From Porphyromonadaceae bacterium (GTDB lineage: Bacteria; Bacteroidota; Bacteroidia; Bacteroidales; CAMTPD01), in contig DLYT01000005.1 of assembly GCA_003447595.1 (NCBI GenBank), positions 3,062 through 9,228 of the forward strand: a stretch of 6,167 bases of DNA, written 5' to 3'. The position numbers and the translations under genes are program-made. The notes beneath the pieces are model-generated. The model was given only the letters and a program-made list of their open reading frames with translations. It was not told where the DNA came from and did not search any database. Below are positions 1 through 6,167 of this stretch, one piece after another. Numbering within the stretch: position 1 is the first letter of the stretch; each line of letters begins with the position of its first letter.

Positions 1-1586
1 GTTCCTACCGTAAGGTGAAGTGCAGTGATAGAGGTATCTTTTCGCACACTATAGAACAATCGGGTGGCTACCTCGAGTAGCACCTTTCCGTTTTTAGCAC
101 GTCCGAACGAAAGCAATACCTTGACACCTCCCACCTTGTGGAATAGTTTCGATACATGCATTTTACGTTTTTCTCGTGCTTTGTATATGATATCAATCAG
201 TGAAACCAGCGGACTTGTCATAAAGGTGGTTACCAGCGTCATCAACACCAGCATTACAAAGATAGGAGGAGTTAGAATTCCCATTTCGTAACCGATGGTA
301 AGCACTACCAGCTCCATAAGCCCGCGCGTATTCATAAAAGCGCCAATGTAGAAACTGTTCTTCCAGTTCTCCCCTACTACGCGCGCCGAAATGGCTGCAC
401 CGCCAAACTTTCCTACAATGGCCACAAAGATTACCAACAAACACATGCCGATAAGACTCGGTTCATTGAGCAAACCCAGATCGGTACGTAATCCGGTAGA
501 AACGAAGAACAAAGGCAACAGTAACGAGAGCGAGACATCTTCGACCTTTTCTGTCATGATCTTTCTAAATTCGACGTTCGAAGGCATCACTACCCCCGCA
601 ATAAATGCACCAAACAAAGCGTGCAATCCTAAGATTTCGGTGAAGTAAGCAGAAATGATCAATACCATAAAGATCGAAGCAACCATCCCCTTGTTCAAAA
701 CCTCCTTGTTGTGATACAAGTTGCCCAGTATGCGAAGAAACGGTCTTACGACCATAAACATAATCACAATATAAAGGATGGAAAAGAATATATTATAAAG
801 CGCACTCAACATGGAGCCCGCCTGCGCAATGGCAATTACGACAGCAAGCAAACACCAGGCTGTAACGTCGCCATTTGCAGCACTAGCCAGCGTAATTGTC
901 CCTAAGTGCGACTTGGTCATCCCCTTCTCCTGAATGATACGAGCCAACACCGGAAAGGCGGTAATACTCATCGAAACCCCGATAAACAAAGCAAAGGAAA
1001 CAAAGGGCGTACTTTTATAAGCGTATGCATCGTAAAAGAAATATGCGAGTAGCATTCCCAAAAAGAAAGGCACAATGGTAGAAGTGTGACTGATCAGCAC
1101 CGTCTCGCGCAATCGCTTGCGCACTTCGGTTATATCCAGCTCCATTCCGATGGCAAACATAAACAGAACGAGGCCAAACTGACTTAGAATCGTTAGATTA
1201 CCCAGCGACTCGGGAGCAAATAAAAAGCCCGAAACTTCGGGAAAGAAGCGTCCCAAGATAGATGGGCCCAAGAAGATACCGGCAACGATCTCTGCAATTA
1301 CGCTAGGTTGCCCTATTCGTGTAAAAAACCAACCAAACAGACGAGCCACCAACAAGATGGAAACTATCTGCAAGAACAAAATGGCTAAAGGCTCATGAAT
1401 GTGGTGCAACAGCGATGTTTTAAACAAATCAAACGCCGCAACCAATGTTTTGGGCGCAGAATTTATCAATTCGGAAGCCTCTTCTCCCTGAAAAGCTTCG
1501 CCCACCATCACAATATACCACATACCCAATCCTAAAACCAGAATCGTAATAATATAGAATACAAGCCCTTTTAGTTTCTTACTCAT
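1..1586 (-). CDS. Kef-type (CPA2) cation:proton antiporter, 3' end outside window
   Basis: This is an inner-membrane antiporter of the monovalent cation:proton antiporter-2 family, predicted to exchange Na+ or K+ for H+. The frame is open from ATG at 1586 to the left edge, giving 528 residues with no stop. Residues 9-29 form a first hydrophobic segment. Family hallmarks follow in the right order: GQPSVIAEIVAGIFLGPSILG (about 92-112), FAIGMELD (144-151), SITAFPVLARI (207-217), the ion-binding region ANGDVTAW (237-244), LHALFGAFIAG (321-331), PLFFVSTGL (358-366) and MNTRGLMELVVL (418-429). The membrane part ends near 467. From about 488 a soluble domain begins (KVLLSFGRAKNG, then ITALHLTVG), resembling the UspA-like C-terminal domain of Bacteroidota and plant CHX-type exchangers. 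The first ATG after the spacer fits the family; no Shine-Dalgarno is visible. It is divergent from glgB. The family call is firm, but the ion transported is not known. Confidence 0.93.
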   Translation of the reverse strand, partial: MSKKLKGLVFYIITILVLGLGMWYIVMVGEAFQGEEASELINSAPKTLVAAFDLFKTSLLHHIHEPLAILFLQIVSILLVARLFGWFFTRIGQPSVIAEIVAGIFLGPSILGRFFPEVSGFLFAPESLGNLTILSQFGLVLFMFAIGMELDITEVRKRLRETVLISHTSTIVPFFLGMLLAYFFYDAYAYKSTPFVSFALFIGVSMSITAFPVLARIIQEKGMTKSHLGTITLASAANGDVTAWCLLAVVIAIAQAGSMLSALYNIFFSILYIVIMFMVVRPFLRILGNLYHNKEVLNKGMVASIFMVLIISAYFTEILGLHALFGAFIAGVVMPSNVEFRKIMTEKVEDVSLSLLLPLFFVSTGLRTDLGLLNEPSLIGMCLLVIFVAIVGKFGGAAISARVVGENWKNSFYIGAFMNTRGLMELVVLTIGYEMGILTPPIFVMLVLMTLVTTFMTSPLVSLIDIIYKAREKRKMHVSKLFHKVGGVKVLLSFGRAKNGKVLLEVATRLFYSVRKDTSITALHLTVG

Positions 1587-1759
1587 ACATTTATTCTTTT
1601 GAGTTTCACAAAGCTTTAGCCCTGTTTTATGAAAGTTAAAACTAACTGAAAATTTAATATTACAAAAGGATAGTTTATACTTTCCGCAATATTTAACATT
1701 CTCAACCGCTTATATCTTTCTCTTCCATTACCATATGCGTAGAATCTCAATTTATTGAT

Positions 1760-1767
1760 TATTTTTG
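1760..1767 (+). promoter_or_regulatory. Bacteroidota -7 promoter element for glgB-manA
   Basis: TATTTTTG matches the Bacteroidota sigma-ABfr -7 consensus TAnnTTTG exactly. It lies 35 bases before the ATG at 1803, which would give a 5' leader of about 30 bases. No good TTG/TTTG -33 element is seen 17-21 bases upstream, so the call rests on the -7 box and its position. It sits inside the longer TTG-initiated reading frame that begins at 1755, so it argues against that start. The rest of the divergent spacer (1587-1802) is AT-rich. On the minus strand I see no exact -7 match for the antiporter gene. Confidence 0.6.
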
Positions 1768-1802
1768 CAATTCAGGAATTAATTCCCACGACAAAATACA
1801 GT

Positions 1803-3818
1803 ATGAGTTCATTAAAACTTATCGAGAGCGATCCATGGTTAAAACCTTTTGCAAAAGCAATTGAAGGTCGCCACAACAACACGCTGACCAAAGAAAAAGA
1901 GTTACTCTCACATGGCTCAAAAACGCTTTCTGATTTTGCTTCCGGATATATGTACTTCGGACTCAATCGAAGCACCGACGGTTGGACATTCAGAGAGTGG
2001 GCTCCCAATGCCGAAGCAATCTACCTCATCGGAGATTTCAACCAGTGGCAAAAGGAGTCATCGTATGCCTTGAACAAGAAAGAGTTTGGAATTTGGGAGA
2101 TTCATTTACCACATGATGCCCTTAAGCATGGTGATCATTACAAGATGATGATTGAATGGCAAGGAGGAAGCGGCGAACGCATCCCGGCATGGGCTCGCAG
2201 GGTAGTACAAGACCCTGAAACTGCAATCTTTTCTGCACAAGTATGGGAACCACAGCAACCTTACCATTTTAAACACACAAAGTTCAAACCTCAAATCTCT
2301 CCGCTTCTGATCTATGAGTGCCACATTGGGATGGCGACAAATCAGGAGAAGGTAGGTACGTACAACGAGTTTCGTACCCAGGTATTACCACGCATTGCCA
2401 AAGACGGGTACAACGCGATTCAGATCATGGCCATACAAGAACATCCCTACTACGGGTCGTTTGGTTACCATGTATCTAGTTTCTTTGCGGCATCGTCGCG
2501 CTTTGGTACGCCCGAAGAGTTAAAAGCTCTTATCGACGAAGCCCACAAGCTGGGGATAGCTGTTATTATGGATATCGTCCATTCGCATGCGGTAAAAAAC
2601 GAACAAGAAGGACTTGGTTTGCTTGCAGGTGATCCTGCGCAATACTTTCATGGCAATGACAGACGCGAACATCCGGCATGGGATTCGCTTTGCTTTGATT
2701 ATGGCAAAAACGAAGTCATTCACTTCCTTTTGTCGAACTGCAAGTTCTGGCTCGAGGAATACAACTTTGACGGATTCCGATTCGACGGAGTCACATCGAT
2801 GCTTTACTACGATCACGGTCTGGGCGCAGACTTTACTACGTATGCCGACTATTACAACGGCAATCAAGACAACGACGCCATTTGTTATCTGACGTTGGCG
2901 AATAAATTGATTCACGAAGTAAGACCCGACGCGATTACCATTGCCGAAGAGGTAAGCGGTATGCCCGGATTGGCAACCGGTGTAGCAGACGGTGGATATG
3001 GCTTTGACTATCGCATGGCCATGAACATCCCTGATTACTGGATCAAGTTGATCAAGGAAAAGAAAGACGAAGACTGGCATCCGTCGTCGATCTGGTGGGA
3101 AACAACCAACCGACGCGAAGACGAGAAAACAATCAGTTATGCCGAAAGTCACGATCAGGCACTTGTGGGAGATAAAACCATCATCTTCCGCCTTATCGAC
3201 GACAAAATGTATTGGCACATGATGAAGGATGATACCGACGCTACAGTAGCGCGCGGCATGGCACTGCATAAGATGATCAGACTAGCTACGCTATCGACCA
3301 TCAACGGCGGTTACCTCAACTTCATGGGCAATGAGTTTGGGCATCCCGAGTGGATCGACTTTCCACGCGAAGGAAACGGCTGGTCGCACAAATATGCGCG
3401 TCGCCAGTGGGAACTTGCCGACAACAAATACTTAAAGTATCACTATCTGAACGATTTTGACAATGCAATGATCAAACTAATAAGAAGTGAGAAAAACTTT
3501 CAAGCATCGGAAATCGAGAAGCTGTGGACCAACGACGGAGATCAGATTCTTGCCTATCGACGAAAAGATTTGGTGTTTGTTTACAACTTCAACCCTGCCA
3601 AGTCGTTTAGCGATTACGGCATCTTAGCTCCGGCAGGAGAATATGAAGTGGTTCTCAACTCCGACAATCCTGAGTTTGGCGGATTCGGCCTTAGTGACGA
3701 TTCGATTCATCACTTCACAGCACACGATCCGCTCTATAAGAAATATCACAAAGAGTGGCTAAAACTATACTTGCCTGCACGCACGGCACTGGTATTACGT
3801 AAACTCAAAACCAAATAA
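1803..3818 (+). CDS. glgB: 1,4-alpha-glucan branching enzyme, eukaryote-like GH13 type
   Basis: This cytoplasmic enzyme cuts alpha-1,4-glucan chains and rejoins them through alpha-1,6 links, making the branches of glycogen. It is a complete 671-residue protein. It has an N-terminal helix (DPWLKPF, 10-16), a CBM48 domain at about 50-150 (FREWAPNAEAIYLIGDFNQW, 63-82), a GH13 barrel at about 165-540 and a C-terminal beta domain at about 570-670 (YRRKDLVFVYNFNP). Barrel motifs are YECHIGM (171-177), GYHVSSFFAASSRFGTPEEL (from 221) and MDIVHSHA (256-263). Catalytic residues are all present: nucleophile D328 in GFRFDGVTSM, acid/base E382 in IAEEVSG, and D451 in AESHDQALVGD. These motifs read like human GBE1 rather than the longer E. 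coli-type enzyme, so subfamily GH13_8 is likely. ATG 1803 is preferred over TTG 1755 because homology begins after it and a -7 promoter box overlaps the longer frame. manA follows 11 bases downstream. Confidence 0.96.
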   Translation: MSSLKLIESDPWLKPFAKAIEGRHNNTLTKEKELLSHGSKTLSDFASGYMYFGLNRSTDGWTFREWAPNAEAIYLIGDFNQWQKESSYALNKKEFGIWEIHLPHDALKHGDHYKMMIEWQGGSGERIPAWARRVVQDPETAIFSAQVWEPQQPYHFKHTKFKPQISPLLIYECHIGMATNQEKVGTYNEFRTQVLPRIAKDGYNAIQIMAIQEHPYYGSFGYHVSSFFAASSRFGTPEELKALIDEAHKLGIAVIMDIVHSHAVKNEQEGLGLLAGDPAQYFHGNDRREHPAWDSLCFDYGKNEVIHFLLSNCKFWLEEYNFDGFRFDGVTSMLYYDHGLGADFTTYADYYNGNQDNDAICYLTLANKLIHEVRPDAITIAEEVSGMPGLATGVADGGYGFDYRMAMNIPDYWIKLIKEKKDEDWHPSSIWWETTNRREDEKTISYAESHDQALVGDKTIIFRLIDDKMYWHMMKDDTDATVARGMALHKMIRLATLSTINGGYLNFMGNEFGHPEWIDFPREGNGWSHKYARRQWELADNKYLKYHYLNDFDNAMIKLIRSEKNFQASEIEKLWTNDGDQILAYRRKDLVFVYNFNPAKSFSDYGILAPAGEYEVVLNSDNPEFGGFGLSDDSIHHFTAHDPLYKKYHKEWLKLYLPARTALVLRKLKTK

Positions 3819-3829
3819 TAATTAGTAGT

Positions 3830-4807
3830 ATGAATCTTTATCCATTCAAATTTGAACCAATCCTTAAAGGTGTAATCTGGGGCGGCTCTGACATCTGTCC
3901 ATTCAAAGGGATCACACCGGTACAAGAAGGTATTGGCGAAAGCTGGGAACTTTCTCATGTAGACGGAAACGTATCTGTAGTTGCAAACGGTGATCTAAAA
4001 GGAGAATCACTTGATACGTTGATTAAGAACAACGGTGCCGCATTGCTTGGCCAAAAGGTAATGGATCAATTTGGTACAACATTTCCACTTTTGATCAAAT
4101 TCATCGACGCAAGAGACGACCTTTCTATTCAGGTTCACCCGGATGATGCACTTGCAAAAGAACGTCACGACTCTTTCGGTAAAACTGAAATGTGGTACGT
4201 AATCAAAGCAGACAAAGGCACCGGTCTTTACTCTGGCTTCTCGAAACAAATCGACGCTAACGAATATGTGAAGTTGGTAGAAGAAGACAAAATCATGGAT
4301 GTACTTCAACGTTATGAAGTAAAACCGGGTGATGTATTCTTCTTGCCTGCAGGTCGCGTTCACGCGATTGGCTCGGGCTGCTTCATCGCAGAGATCCAAC
4401 AAACATCAAACATTACGTATCGCATCTACGACTACAACCGTAAAGATGCTAACGGTAATGGCCGCGAACTACATACAGAACTTGCTAAAGACGCAATCGA
4501 CTACACGCTTCACGCAGACTACCGTACCAACTATACGGAGGCTAAAAACGAAGCTGTAAACTTGGCTTCTTGCAAATACTTTACAACAAACATTCTTGAC
4601 TTGGATGCTCCAATCTCTAGAGACTATGCATCACTTGACTCGTTCGTTGTTTACATCTGTATGGAAGGTAGCTTCACAATGGAAGACAACAGCGGCAACA
4701 AGCTAGAAGTAAAACAAGGCGAAACAATCCTTCTTCCGGCTAATACAACTTCTGTTTGTATCCAACCAACTCCATCTACTAAATTGATGGAAACTTACAT
4801 CGGATAA
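3830..4807 (+). CDS. manA: Mannose-6-phosphate isomerase, class I
   Basis: This cytoplasmic, zinc-dependent cupin enzyme interconverts mannose 6-phosphate and fructose 6-phosphate, feeding GDP-mannose synthesis or mannose use. It is complete at 325 residues, the short form found in many Firmicutes and Bacteroidota rather than the roughly 390-residue E. coli form. The N-terminus MNLYPFKFEPILKGVIWGG is typical. Metal-ligand motifs are present: Q101 and H103 in IQVHPDD, E120 in GKTEMWYV, and H178 in PAGRVHAIG. R198 in TYRIYDYNR is the expected active-site arginine. The C-terminal cupin half runs to the end (EGSFTMEDNSG, then QGETILLPANT). The gene starts 11 bases after the glgB stop and ends 26 bases before a strong hairpin, so the two are probably co-transcribed. 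Codon use is narrower than in glgB: its 27 leucines use only CTT (16), TTG (8) and CTA (3), suggesting high expression. Confidence 0.95.
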   Translation: MNLYPFKFEPILKGVIWGGSDICPFKGITPVQEGIGESWELSHVDGNVSVVANGDLKGESLDTLIKNNGAALLGQKVMDQFGTTFPLLIKFIDARDDLSIQVHPDDALAKERHDSFGKTEMWYVIKADKGTGLYSGFSKQIDANEYVKLVEEDKIMDVLQRYEVKPGDVFFLPAGRVHAIGSGCFIAEIQQTSNITYRIYDYNRKDANGNGRELHTELAKDAIDYTLHADYRTNYTEAKNEAVNLASCKYFTTNILDLDAPISRDYASLDSFVVYICMEGSFTMEDNSGNKLEVKQGETILLPANTTSVCIQPTPSTKLMETYIG

Positions 4808-4833
4808 TAGCACAACTGCTTACGATAGTAACC

Positions 4834-4877
4834 GCCGGCGTCGCGCAACCTGTTTGCACGACGCCGGCTTCTTTTTA
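4834..4877 (+). terminator. Intrinsic terminator of the glgB-manA unit
   Basis: A perfect 10-bp GC-rich stem pairs GCCGGCGTCG (4834-4843) with CGACGCCGGC (4859-4868). Inside it, one C/A mismatch is followed by four more pairs (4845-4848 with 4854-4857) and a five-base loop. TTCTTTTT follows directly at 4869-4876. The position just after the manA stop and the T-tract on the plus strand make this a textbook rho-independent terminator. Confidence 0.93.
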
Positions 4878-4959
4878 TCCCCACGTCAACATCACCTCTA
4901 TTTCTTTGTTTAACGATAGAAACATCTTCTTTTTATGAAGGAAACGAAAAGATTATTCA

Positions 4960-4988
4960 TTTGAATAAAATATAGTTTACTAATTTTG
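4960..4988 (+). promoter_or_regulatory. Bacteroidota-type promoter for the MarC-family gene
   Basis: TTTG at 4960-4963 serves as the -33 element. After 17 bases comes TAATTTTG at 4981-4988, an exact match to the -7 consensus TAnnTTTG. The start codon at 5018 is 29 bases further on, giving a leader of roughly 20-25 bases without a Shine-Dalgarno. With the upstream terminator at 4834-4877, this makes the MarC-family gene its own transcription unit. Confidence 0.75.
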
Positions 4989-5017
4989 CACAAAACAAAC
5001 ATCTAAACGTTATCTAT

Positions 5018-5611
5018 ATGGAGTTAATATTCAATTGGCAACAAATGATCAGTGCATTTGTCGTTTTGTTTGCAGTAATCGATATTACGGGGCTTATCCC
5101 GATTCTTCTCGACCTAAAAGCTAAAAACCAAGTAGTGCATGCTGAAAAAGCGGCCATCCTTTCGCTTGCTCTTTTCATCGGCTTCCTTTTTGGTGGTGAG
5201 GCTCTACTCCGTTTGTTTAGCGTCGATATTCAATCATTTGCCGTAGCGGGTGCTTTGGTTTTGTTTGTTATGGCGGTAGAAATGATCTTCGGTGTAGAAA
5301 TCTTCAAGATCGACGGGCCTTCGGGCGCGACAACCATTGTACCTCTGGTATTTCCTCTTATTGCCGGCGCGGGATCGTTTACTACACTGCTGTCGCTACG
5401 TGCCGAGTATAACATCTTAAACATCCTTATTGCGATTGTATTGAATATATTGGTTGTGTACCTGGTATTGAAGTATCTCGATTTTATCTCAAGACTGATC
5501 GGAAAAGGCGGTGCTTACATTCTGAAGAAGTTCTTCGGTATTATCCTGCTGGCCATTGCGGTGAAGCTATTTGCTTCAAACTGGATGGCGCTTTTAAACA
5601 TGGTAGACTAG
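5018..5611 (+). CDS. MarC family integral membrane protein
   Basis: This is a complete 197-residue inner-membrane protein of the MarC (UPF0056) family, close to the family's usual 200-220 residues. Six hydrophobic segments can be placed at about 9-31, 45-67, 72-92, 104-125, 133-152 and 168-190. The family signature region IVPLVFPLIAGAGSFTTLLS (107-126) is clear, as is the IDITGLIPILLDL stretch (21-33) in the first segment, which carries the usual proline. The transported substrate or role is not known. E. coli MarC was named for its place beside the mar locus but is not required for multiple antibiotic resistance, so no drug-efflux role should be inferred. The gene has its own promoter upstream and hairpins downstream, with no functional partner beside it. 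The ATG at 5018 fits the usual N-terminus. Confidence 0.92.
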   Translation: MELIFNWQQMISAFVVLFAVIDITGLIPILLDLKAKNQVVHAEKAAILSLALFIGFLFGGEALLRLFSVDIQSFAVAGALVLFVMAVEMIFGVEIFKIDGPSGATTIVPLVFPLIAGAGSFTTLLSLRAEYNILNILIAIVLNILVVYLVLKYLDFISRLIGKGGAYILKKFFGIILLAIAVKLFASNWMALLNMVD

Positions 5612-5640
5612 TTTGACAAACCAAGTAAAGTGTATTTATA

Positions 5641-5660
5641 ATCCTCTCAAGGATCTTTTA
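5641..5660 (+). terminator. Possible weak terminator after the MarC-family gene
   Basis: ATCCT (5641-5645) pairs with AGGAT (5650-5654) around a CTCA loop, followed by CTTTTA. The stem is only five base pairs, so it is weak alone. It may act with the much stronger hairpin that begins at 5667. Confidence 0.35.
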
Positions 5661-5666
5661 TAAACT

Positions 5667-5721
5667 AAGTGAAGAACGAATCGTCAGGTCGGGACCTGAC
5701 GATTCGTTCTTCACTTGTTTT
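5667..5721. terminator. Perfect 24-bp inverted repeat between convergent genes, likely terminator
   Basis: The left arm 5667-5690 and the right arm 5693-5716 are perfect reverse complements over 24 bp with only GG between them. The real hairpin loop is therefore about four bases, CGGG. GTTTT follows on the plus strand (5717-5721). On the minus strand the flank is TA-rich but has no clean T-run. It lies between the MarC-family gene and the convergent NigD-like gene, so it could end transcription from both sides, most plausibly that of the MarC-family gene. Such a long perfect stem exceeds what termination needs. Confidence 0.7.
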
Positions 5722-5722
5722 A

Positions 5723-5749
5723 AATCGTCAGATGGCGACCTGACGATTC
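5723..5749. repeat. Second, diverged copy of the palindrome core
   Basis: AATCGTCAG (5723-5731) pairs with CTGACGATT (5740-5748) around an eight-base loop. The 27 bases 5723-5749 match the centre of the preceding inverted repeat (5679-5705) at 24 positions. All three differences fall in the central region (GTCGGG against ATGGCG), so the outer nine pairs are kept. It may act as a second hairpin, for example on transcripts of the minus-strand gene, or be one unit of a dispersed palindromic repeat. Confidence 0.65.
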
Positions 5750-5779
5750 TATTCTCATGTAGTTTATTTTTGCGGTTCG

Positions 5780-6167
5780 CTAATTCGCAATCGGAATATA
5801 GCTTTGTTTGTTTACATCCACCGCCTTTACCGAAGGTGTAGACTGACTCGACGAAGCCCGTTGATCATATACTAAGTCGAGTGTACGTGTAATGCCTAAG
5901 TAGTCGACATAACTAAGTTCGACATCAATCACCGGCTTGTCTTTTTCCTGCAAACCTTGAATATAAAAAGCCACATAACCTACGCCCCAATTGAGCAACC
6001 CATCGCCATAACTATTGTGTTTAAACTCTAGCTGCACGGCACCGTCTGCCGTTTTTTGTGGCATCTCGACCAGATTGAGCAGATGCGACTTGTTATCAAA
6101 CCACATGCCGTATTCGATCGTAAGGTAGTTGCCGCTCACAAAGGCTTGTCGTATCTGAATGGCGTTG
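5780..6167 (-). CDS. NigD-like protein, 5' end outside window
   Basis: The frame is open from the right edge to the TAG at 5780-5782, giving the last 128 residues of a longer protein. An internal GTG at 6139 is in frame, but the reading continues upstream of it (NAIQIRQAF, then VSGNYLTIEYGMWF), so that GTG is not the start. The order GNYLTIEYGMWFDNKSHLLN, then LVEMPQ, GAVQLEFKHNSYGDG and GYVAFYIQGLQ resembles the C-terminal beta-sandwich domain of NigD-like proteins. Those are about 230-260 residues long and usually carry a lipoprotein signal at the N-terminus, which is not visible here. Their biochemical role is unknown; the name comes from a gene of the Prevotella nigrescens nigrescin (bacteriocin) cluster. 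After the domain there is a Ser/Gln-rich tail (ASSSQSTPS) of about 30 residues. It is convergent with the MarC-family gene. Confidence 0.75.
   Translation of the reverse strand, partial: NAIQIRQAFVSGNYLTIEYGMWFDNKSHLLNLVEMPQKTADGAVQLEFKHNSYGDGLLNWGVGYVAFYIQGLQEKDKPVIDVELSYVDYLGITRTLDLVYDQRASSSQSTPSVKAVDVNKQSYIPIAN

Noticed and set aside
64..905. Several short open frames on both strands in the first 900 bases
   Set aside because: They overlap the antiporter, which reads continuously on the minus strand with conserved motifs from 1586 to the left edge.
2520..3269. A 249-codon open frame on the minus strand
   Set aside because: It lies fully inside glgB, which has clear homology and all catalytic residues. 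The antisense product has no recognisable motifs, so it is a shadow frame.
3766..3773. TATACTTG near the end of glgB as a possible manA promoter
   Set aside because: It has one mismatch to TAnnTTTG, no TTTG at the proper distance upstream, and lies within coding sequence.
4007..4402. A 131-codon open frame on the minus strand
   Set aside because: It is antisense to manA, which is firmly identified, and its product is unrecognisable.
5667..5749. The two similar repeats as the start of a CRISPR array
   Set aside because: There are only two units, they are long palindromes a few bases apart with no spacer-sized gap, and no cas gene is present.
5765..5772. TATTTTTG on the plus strand, an exact -7 consensus match
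   Set aside because: It would drive transcription into the antisense of the NigD-like gene. It has no -33 element and no plus-strand gene within view, so chance in an AT-rich spacer is more likely.

Overview
The window looks like ordinary chromosomal DNA from a member of the Bacteroidota, most likely the order Bacteroidales. Three things point there. There are two exact matches to the Bacteroidota -7 promoter element TAnnTTTG, genes start without clear Shine-Dalgarno sites, and the right edge holds a gene resembling the NigD-like proteins that are typical of Bacteroides and relatives. The glycogen branching enzyme is of the eukaryote-like form, which also occurs in Bacteroidota. Genus cannot be decided from the sequence alone.

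Layout from left to right. Positions 1-1586 (minus) hold most of a Kef/CPA2-type cation:proton antiporter whose C-terminal end lies outside the window. A 216-bp divergent spacer follows, with a -7 element for the rightward genes. Next, 1803-3818 (plus) is a complete 1,4-alpha-glucan branching enzyme (glgB). After an 11-base gap comes 3830-4807 (plus), a complete type I mannose-6-phosphate isomerase (manA). This pair ends at a strong GC-rich terminator at 4834-4877. A monocistronic MarC-family membrane protein with its own promoter occupies 5018-5611 (plus). Between it and the convergent gene at 5780-6167 (minus, NigD-like, 5' end outside the window) lies a 168-bp spacer. That spacer holds a short hairpin, a perfect 24-bp inverted repeat and a second, diverged copy of that repeat's core.

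Functionally, glgB and manA form a probable two-gene operon in hexose metabolism. GlgB puts alpha-1,6 branches into stored glycogen. ManA interconverts fructose 6-phosphate and mannose 6-phosphate, linking glycolysis to GDP-mannose and surface polysaccharides. The antiporter, the MarC protein and the NigD-like protein are separate transcription units with no visible link to them.

I found no mobile element, CRISPR array, tRNA, rRNA or convincing new system. The most noteworthy structures are the paired palindromes at 5667-5748 and the strongly restricted leucine codon set of manA.
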